From Rhodospirillales bacterium (lineage in GTDB: Bacteria; Pseudomonadota; Alphaproteobacteria; Rhodospirillales; Casp-alpha2), in assembly GCA_028282185.1 (NCBI GenBank), contig JANQIJ010000358.1, positions 1 to 9,171 of the forward strand: DNA of 9,171 nucleotides, given 5' to 3'. Position numbers and translations under genes: made by a program. Shown in pieces: positions 5,576 through 9,171 of this stretch. The notes below the pieces were generated by a model. The model saw nothing but the letters and a program-made list of their open reading frames with translations. It was not told the origin of the DNA and ran no database searches. The stretch's first letter is position 1. Every line of letters starts with the position of its first letter.

Positions 5576-6421
5576 TCAGTTGGTTTCGTCGCGCCTGGGC
5601 TGCAGCACGCCTTCGGTCCGTCCACCGGGGCAGCTGAAAAGTTTGCTGATCCCGGTATTGAGGTTGACTTCCGCTTTGCAGCCCCGGAGCTCGTTCTTGC
5701 CGCGTTCGATCCTAACCGATCCGGTCAAGGTGGCGATACCGCTTTCCACGCTGTAAACCCCGCGCCCGCCGAAGGCGCGGTCCTGGTCGGTCAAGACCGC
5801 GACGTTGTCATAGGCGTCGACCCGATAGACCTTGGTTTCGCCGCCGCGCGCCTGCTTGAAGAAGGCAGCGAGGACGTCGGCCTTGATGCGCCGGTCGTCG
5901 CGCACGGCGACGGCCTTGCCGCGGGCCACGGCCATCTGCCGTTTCTCCCAATACTCCAACTGTTCGCTGGCGGTGATCACCGTGTCGGACGTCACCAATT
6001 TCGGCGTGCCGCCGCTGAGCACCAGGATCTCGCGGGTCACGTCGTAGACCGCCTTGGCCGCGCTGGCCGTCTGGTTGGCCGACTTGATGCGGACCTTGCC
6101 GTCGGCGTCTAGGCGGTAGATGTCCGTCGTGCCGTCCGATTTTTCGGCGTAGAACGCGGTCAATTGATCGGCCAGCAAGGTCACCCCGCCGCGCACGGCG
6201 CGGGCGTTGCCCTTGGCGAGAAACACCAGGTTGTCTTGTTGCCATTCGATGCCGTCGTCAGCGAAAATTTCGATCGGCACGTCGCCGCCACCGCCGGTCA
6301 GGTTGAGTGATTGGGCCGCGGCCGGACCGCTCGCCGCCAAGGCGAAAACCAGCGCGGCGGCCAGGCCGCGCCACCCCATGGCATGGCCGGGATGTCTCCC
6401 CGACGGCCGAGACCGCCTCAT
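5576..6421 (-). CDS. lptA: LPS transport periplasmic protein LptA, with two OstA repeats
   Basis: A 281-residue precursor. Residues 1-36 form a signal peptide: an Arg-rich start, a hydrophobic core L-A-A-A-L-V-F-A-L-A-A, and A-A-A before Gln37 as the likely cleavage site. The mature part is beta-jellyroll OstA/LptA sequence, which carries LPS across the periplasm between LptC and LptD. It is much longer than the 185-residue E. coli protein because two related blocks occur in tandem (about 67-138 and about 166-234), each with an A-V-R segment, an A-D-x-L-x-A-F-(Y/F) segment, a Y-R-(L/V)-D-A segment and a final V-Y-D/S-V repeat end. Two cysteines (248, 264) lie near the C-terminus and could pair. 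The ATG overlaps the lptC stop in an ATGA, indicating translational coupling. Alternatively it could be read as a generic OstA-domain protein, but the neighbours argue for LptA. Confidence 0.92.
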   Translation of the reverse strand: MRRSRPSGRHPGHAMGWRGLAAALVFALAASGPAAAQSLNLTGGGGDVPIEIFADDGIEWQQDNLVFLAKGNARAVRGGVTLLADQLTAFYAEKSDGTTDIYRLDADGKVRIKSANQTASAAKAVYDVTREILVLSGGTPKLVTSDTVITASEQLEYWEKRQMAVARGKAVAVRDDRRIKADVLAAFFKQARGGETKVYRVDAYDNVAVLTDQDRAFGGRGVYSVESGIATLTGSVRIERGKNELRGCKAEVNLNTGISKLFSCPGGRTEGVLQPRRDETN

Positions 6422-7026
6422 TGCGGCACCTTCGCGCCCGGGTTCAGGATCATCGCCGACTTGCCGGTGAAAACGATCCGCCGACCCTTGTCGAACAAAC
6501 GGAAGCCCTCCGCCTGGAGCGTGCCGAAGGGGCCCTGGCCCTTGACCGGCATGTCGCCCGAGGCGATTCCCTTTGATAGGTCGACTTGTGCCGCGTCGGT
6601 GCGGAACTCGTAGCCGGAATCGTGAAACAGGTTGACCGCGCCCGCCAACTCCAGGGTCTTTTGTCGCCGGGCATAAATTCCGTTCTCCGCCGTCAGGACC
6701 AGCCAGGTGCCGTCGTTTAGCGTGATGTCCGCCTTGGGCAGTTCAAGGCCGATGCGCACGTCCATGCCCTGGCCGTCCAGTTTCTTGGCGATGTCGGCGG
6801 TTACCGCGTAGGGCTGGTTGTCGTCGTCCGTGCCGACGTAGCGGGGGTTCAACAAGTTGGGGTCACCTTCCACATTCGCCTGGATCGCCGCGAAGCCCAG
6901 GCGGAACCGAAGGTCGTCGGTCTGGAGGTGCGGCCACAGAACGATCAAGCCGATCAGCGCCGCCGCGGTCACGGGCAGCATCACCTTGGCGATCCGAACG
7001 AAGCCCGAATAGGAATCGGTCGCCAT
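6418..7026 (-). CDS. lptC: LPS export system protein LptC
   Basis: A 202-residue bitopic membrane protein. A short cytoplasmic start is followed by one transmembrane helix (about residues 14-31, K-V-M-L-P-V-T-A-A-A-L-I-G-L-I-V-L-W) and then a periplasmic LptC domain (YrbK/DUF1239 type) that receives LPS from LptBFG and passes it to LptA. The ATG at 7026, 5 bp after the kdsD stop, is preferred. A TTG at 7056 would add ten residues and overlap kdsD. A purine-rich GGGGGTGG in the end of kdsD may act as Shine-Dalgarno. The stop overlaps the lptA start by 4 bp. Primary sequence is poorly conserved in this family, but the topology, length and position between kdsD and lptA make the assignment safe. 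Confidence 0.92.
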   Translation of the reverse strand: MATDSYSGFVRIAKVMLPVTAAALIGLIVLWPHLQTDDLRFRLGFAAIQANVEGDPNLLNPRYVGTDDDNQPYAVTADIAKKLDGQGMDVRIGLELPKADITLNDGTWLVLTAENGIYARRQKTLELAGAVNLFHDSGYEFRTDAAQVDLSKGIASGDMPVKGQGPFGTLQAEGFRLFDKGRRIVFTGKSAMILNPGAKVPQ

Positions 7027-7031
7027 TGCGA

Positions 7032-8033
7032 TTATGCCACCCCCGCTCGCAGGCAATCGTGGATGTGCAGAATGCCTACCGCGCGGCCGTCCTCGACCAC
7101 GAAAAGGTTGGTGATCGATCGTTCGTTCATCACCGCAAGCGCCTCGGAGGCCAGGGCGTCCGGTGCGATCGTCGTGCCGCCGGCGGTCATCGTCTCACCG
7201 GCTGGGCGGGTCATGATGCTGTCGGACATGTGGCGCCGCAAATCGCCGTCGGTGATCACGCCAAGGAGGCAGCCGCTCTCGTCGGTCACGCCCAGGCAGC
7301 CGAAGCGCTTGGCGGTCATCACCAGAAGCGCTTCATGCATTGCCAATTCCGGCCGCACCAGCGGCATTTCGTCCCCCGAATGCATGATGTCGCGGACCTT
7401 CAACAGGCGTCTGCCGAGTTTGCCCCCCGGATGCAAAAGCTGAAAATCGTCGGACGAGAAGCCCCGTCTGGCCAACAGGGTCACGGCGATGGCGTCACCC
7501 AAGCCGAGCATCACGGTGGTCGACGTGGTCGGCGCCAGGCCCATCGGGCAGGCCTCGGGCTGGTCCGGGTAGACCAATGCCACATCTGCGTTTCGGGCCA
7601 GCGAGCTGTCGGCATTGCCTGTCAGCGCGACCAGCGGAATGCTGAACCGTTTGGCGTAGCCGACGAGGTCGGCCAGTTCCGATGTCTCGCCCGAATTGGA
7701 AAGGGCGAAGACGGCGTCGTCGCGGGCGATCATCCCAAGGTCGCCGTGCGATGCCTCTGCCGGGTGGACGAACAGGGCCGGTGTGCCCGTCGACGACAGG
7801 GTCGCGGCGATCTTGCGCGCGATATGACCGCTTTTGCCCATGCCGGTGACGACGACGCGGCCCTGCGTCGATCCCAGGATGTCGAGCGCCCGGCGAAAAT
7901 CATCGCCCAGCCCGGCGGCCAGGGCGTCGAGTGCCCGGGCTTCGGTATGCAAGACGCGCCGCGCCTCGGCCAGGTCGTCGGCCGCCGCGTTGTCGGGGTC
8001 ACAGGGGCTCGGGTTTCGTGCTGCTCGGCTCAT
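7032..8033 (-). CDS. kdsD: Arabinose 5-phosphate isomerase (KpsF/GutQ family)
   Basis: A 333-residue cytoplasmic enzyme converting ribulose 5-phosphate to arabinose 5-phosphate, the first step of Kdo synthesis for LPS. A SIS domain covers about 40-190, with G-M-G-K-S-G-H (64-70), H-P-A-E-A-S-H-G-D-L-G-M (90-101) and S-N-S-G-E-T (112-117). The H-P-G-G motif with His201 follows. Lys67 and His201 correspond to residues important in E. coli KdsD. Two CBS domains follow (about 214-272 and 280-333). The ATG at 8033 gives a length close to E. coli KdsD (328). An in-frame ATG at 8072 is an alternative, and neither has a good Shine-Dalgarno. The frame is open farther upstream, but that would run through the sigma-54 site. 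It is the first gene of the predicted kdsD-lptCAB-rpoN operon. Confidence 0.95.
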   Translation of the reverse strand: MSRAARNPSPCDPDNAAADDLAEARRVLHTEARALDALAAGLGDDFRRALDILGSTQGRVVVTGMGKSGHIARKIAATLSSTGTPALFVHPAEASHGDLGMIARDDAVFALSNSGETSELADLVGYAKRFSIPLVALTGNADSSLARNADVALVYPDQPEACPMGLAPTTSTTVMLGLGDAIAVTLLARRGFSSDDFQLLHPGGKLGRRLLKVRDIMHSGDEMPLVRPELAMHEALLVMTAKRFGCLGVTDESGCLLGVITDGDLRRHMSDSIMTRPAGETMTAGGTTIAPDALASEALAVMNERSITNLFVVEDGRAVGILHIHDCLRAGVA

Positions 8034-8154
8034 GATCGTTCGGTCGTCGTCTTCCGCTGTTGGACGGGTCATGCCCGCGTCAAATCCCGATCGCACTGAC
8101 GCGCGATCGCCGGGGGTTGGCCGGTCTGCCGCCCGGCCCGCGGCCCGGGCCTTA

Positions 8155-8170
8155 GGCAAGCTTCATGCCA
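8155..8170 (-). promoter_or_regulatory. Near-consensus sigma-54 promoter ahead of kdsD-lptCAB-rpoN
   Basis: The minus strand reads TGGCATGAAGCTTGCC. Against the sigma-54 consensus TGGCACG-N4-TTGC it has one mismatch (C to T, a common variant), correct GG-N10-GC spacing, and a T before TGG as in YTGGC. The predicted start is near 8145, about 110 nt before the kdsD ATG. It lies in intergenic DNA in the right orientation, and rpoN itself is the fifth gene downstream. Transcription from it would need an enhancer-binding protein. The alternative is a silent sigma-54 site that represses an overlapping promoter. Confidence 0.65.
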
Positions 8171-8186
8171 AGTCTCTTAATCTACT

Positions 8187-8206
8187 GGCAAAACGTAAAA
8201 ATTGCC
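8187..8206 (-). promoter_or_regulatory. A+T-rich dyad upstream of the sigma-54 site
   Basis: Perfect inverted arms GGCAA (8187-8191) and TTGCC (8202-8206) separated by 10 A/T-rich bases, about one helical turn and a half upstream of the -24 element. The surrounding 45 bp (8177-8222) is clearly more A+T-rich than the rest of the window. It could bind an activator or repressor, or serve as a bend or UP-like element. Activators of sigma-54 usually bind farther upstream. Confidence 0.35.
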
Positions 8207-8298
8207 TTGGTAAAGTATGGGCGTGGCGGTCGGCGTGGTCAACGGGACGAAGGTCATATTCATCCGCCCGGCTGGCCGCGCGCGTCCGGTCCCGCTCC

Positions 8299-8313
8299 CG
8301 GGGCGCGGCCCCG
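8299..8313 (-). terminator. GC stem-loop after nrnC, weak terminator candidate
   Basis: Perfect 6-bp stem CGGGGC (8299-8304) / GCCCCG (8308-8313) with a GCG loop, starting 9 nt after the nrnC stop. No U-run follows, so termination may be Rho-dependent or incomplete. It separates nrnC from the kdsD control region. Confidence 0.35.
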
Positions 8314-8322
8314 CCGGCCGGT

Positions 8323-8955
8323 TCAGTGATGGAAGATATCGACTTCGCCCCATCCGGCCAGATCCAGGGCGACGCGATGAGGCAGGAAGTCGAAACAGGA
8401 TTGCAGCATCGCCTGACGCCCTTCGCGGCGGATCATTTCGTCCAGGCGGTCGCGGACTTCGTGCAAATACAGCACGTCGTTGGCGGCATAGCCCTGTTGC
8501 GCGGGGCTGAGATCGGTCCGCGCCCAATCCGACGATTGTTGTTGCTTGTCCAGATCGACCCCCGCCAGTTCGCGAACCACGTCCTTCAGGCCATGGCCGT
8601 CCGTATAGGTGCGGGCCAGGCGCGATGCGATCTTGGTGCAATAGACCGGCGCGCAATCGATGCCGAGCCAGCGTTTCAGGGCGGCGATATCGAACCGCGC
8701 ATAATGGAAGATCTTGACCACCGACGGGTCTTCGCAAAGCGCTTTCAGGTTCGGTGCCCCGGTCTGGCCCTGGGCGACCTGCACCAAGTGGCAGATGCCG
8801 TCGCCGGCCGAGAGTTGAACCAGGCACAGCCGGTCCCGGGCAAGGTTGAGGCCCTGGGTCTCGCTGTCCACGGCGACGCCGTTGGGAAACGACAGACCCG
8901 CGGGCAGGTCGCCTTGGTGCAGATGAATAACGGGAGGGGAAGCGCGGTCTGTCAT
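8323..8955 (-). CDS. nrnC: NrnC-type DEDDy 3'-5' exoribonuclease (RNase D-like nanoRNase)
   Basis: A 210-residue cytoplasmic exonuclease with the five catalytic residues of the DEDDy class: Asp30 and Glu32 in V-D-S-E-T-Q-G-L, Asp89 in H-Y-A-R-F-D, and Tyr156 with Asp160 in Y-A-A-N-D-V-L-Y-L. It lacks the HRDC domains of true RNase D (about 375 residues in E. coli). Length and motifs such as K-Q-Q-Q-S-S-D-W-A (137-145) and G-W-G-E-V-D-I-F (200-207) match alphaproteobacterial NrnC. NrnC degrades 2-5 nt RNA oligomers, including pGpG from cyclic-di-GMP turnover, in place of Orn. Automatic annotation often calls it ribonuclease D. There is no Shine-Dalgarno before the ATG at 8955, while a TATAAT sits 8 nt upstream, suggesting a leaderless mRNA. 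It lies between tRNA-Leu and kdsD, all on the same strand. Confidence 0.92.
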   Translation of the reverse strand: MTDRASPPVIHLHQGDLPAGLSFPNGVAVDSETQGLNLARDRLCLVQLSAGDGICHLVQVAQGQTGAPNLKALCEDPSVVKIFHYARFDIAALKRWLGIDCAPVYCTKIASRLARTYTDGHGLKDVVRELAGVDLDKQQQSSDWARTDLSPAQQGYAANDVLYLHEVRDRLDEMIRREGRQAMLQSCFDFLPHRVALDLAGWGEVDIFHH

Positions 8956-8963
8956 GCTCGCGT

Positions 8964-8991
8964 ATTATACGGGTCGCTGATGCCCCTGCAA
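8964..8991 (-). promoter_or_regulatory. Predicted promoter of nrnC giving a leaderless transcript
   Basis: Minus-strand TATAAT (8969-8964) is a perfect -10. TTGCAG (8991-8986) at 16 bp is a weak -35. Position +1 would fall at about 8957-8955, on or within 2 nt of the nrnC ATG. The tRNA-Leu gene is 129 bp upstream of the ATG on the same strand. Confidence 0.55.
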
Positions 8992-9084
8992 TGGCGGCCC
9001 TTGGGTTGGACGGGCCGTTGGCGCGGCCGCATCGAGGCATTGCTGCGCATGCGGCTGCTGCTCCCGCCCGACAATCGCCGAAAA

Positions 9085-9171
9085 TGGTGCCCAGGAGAAG
9101 ACTCGAACTTCCACGGCCTTGCGGCCACAGGTACCTGAAACCTGCGCGTCTACCAATTCCGCCACCTGGGC
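9085..9171 (-). tRNA. tRNA-Leu (anticodon CAG)
   Basis: Complete 87-nt class II tRNA. The acceptor arms GCCCAGG (9171-9165) and CCTGGGC pair fully, followed by discriminator A and an encoded CCA. The D-arm carries AATTGGTAGA. The anticodon stem CAGGT/ACCTG encloses the loop TTCAGGT with CAG, which reads CUG codons. The long variable arm TGGCCGCAAGGCCGT forms its own hairpin as in leucine tRNAs, and the T-loop is TTCGAGT. The 5' end is the last base of the window, so its promoter lies outside. Confidence 0.97.

Noticed and set aside
4821..5756. 311-codon plus-strand open frame opposite lptB
   Set aside because: It is antisense to a gene with every ABC motif intact, and no domain or ribosome-binding site supports the plus-strand frame.
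7026..8099. Long plus-strand open frame opposite kdsD
   Set aside because: It is an antisense shadow produced by high GC. The minus strand carries the clear SIS and CBS motifs and the plus-strand product resembles no protein family.
8034..8159. N-terminal extension of KdsD up to 8159
   Set aside because: The extra residues are Arg/Ala/Asp-rich and not family-like, and the coding region would begin inside the predicted sigma-54 promoter. Starting at 8033 gives the normal length.
8177..8263. Possible 28-residue small protein on the minus strand between nrnC and kdsD
   Set aside because: It has an ATG and a GGGCGG upstream, but no recognisable domain, it runs through the A+T-rich regulatory island, and it is simply the tail of a longer frame overlapping nrnC.
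7834..9138. 434-codon plus-strand open frame across kdsD, nrnC and the tRNA
   Set aside because: It runs through two confident genes and a tRNA in antisense and has low-complexity Arg/Ala/Ser composition.
1..9171. Mobile elements, CRISPR, integration next to the tRNA-Leu
   Set aside because: I found no direct repeat of the tRNA 3' end, no integrase or transposase, no spaced repeats, and no break in base composition beyond one 45-bp A+T-rich patch.

Overview
The window is GC-rich, densely coded chromosomal DNA from an alphaproteobacterium, most plausibly of the Rhodospirillales type (inference). The evidence is a DUF1150 gene next to an hsp20 gene, an NrnC-type oligoribonuclease in place of a full RNase D, and the gene order kdsD-lptC-lptA-lptB-rpoN-hpf-ptsN, all typical of that class. 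I see no insertion sequence, prophage gene, CRISPR array or toxin-antitoxin pair. The content is core genome, and the points of interest are mostly regulatory.

Left part (1-1654, plus strand). The 3' end of a zinc-dependent aspartoacylase/succinylglutamate desuccinylase-type gene is followed by a small heat-shock protein gene and a DUF1150 gene. The leader of the hsp20 gene folds on paper into a ROSE-type RNA thermometer: a UCGCU anti-Shine-Dalgarno stretch pairs with AGGA and leaves one G bulged. A TTGACA promoter lies just upstream.

Middle part (1743-8033, minus strand, transcribed right to left). kdsD makes arabinose 5-phosphate for Kdo synthesis. lptC, lptA and lptB encode parts of the lipopolysaccharide export bridge. 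rpoN encodes sigma-54, hpf a long-form ribosome hibernation factor, and ptsN the nitrogen-PTS EIIA protein. The first five genes are close together or overlapping and look like one operon. About 295 bp separates rpoN from hpf, and this gap holds a second promoter with a leader of about 200 nt. The intergenic DNA ahead of kdsD carries a near-consensus sigma-54 site, TGGCATG-N4-TTGC, so sigma-54 may transcribe or auto-regulate the operon that contains its own gene.

Right part (8323-9171, minus strand). nrnC encodes a DEDDy 3'-5' exonuclease. It has a perfect TATAAT only 8 nt before its ATG and no ribosome-binding site, which predicts a leaderless mRNA. A complete tRNA-Leu(CAG) with encoded CCA lies upstream and ends exactly at the window edge.

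Together the minus-strand genes couple outer-membrane LPS assembly (Kdo supply and Lpt transport) to nitrogen and stationary-phase control (sigma-54, EIIA-Ntr, ribosome hibernation). The plus-strand block is a heat-stress module.
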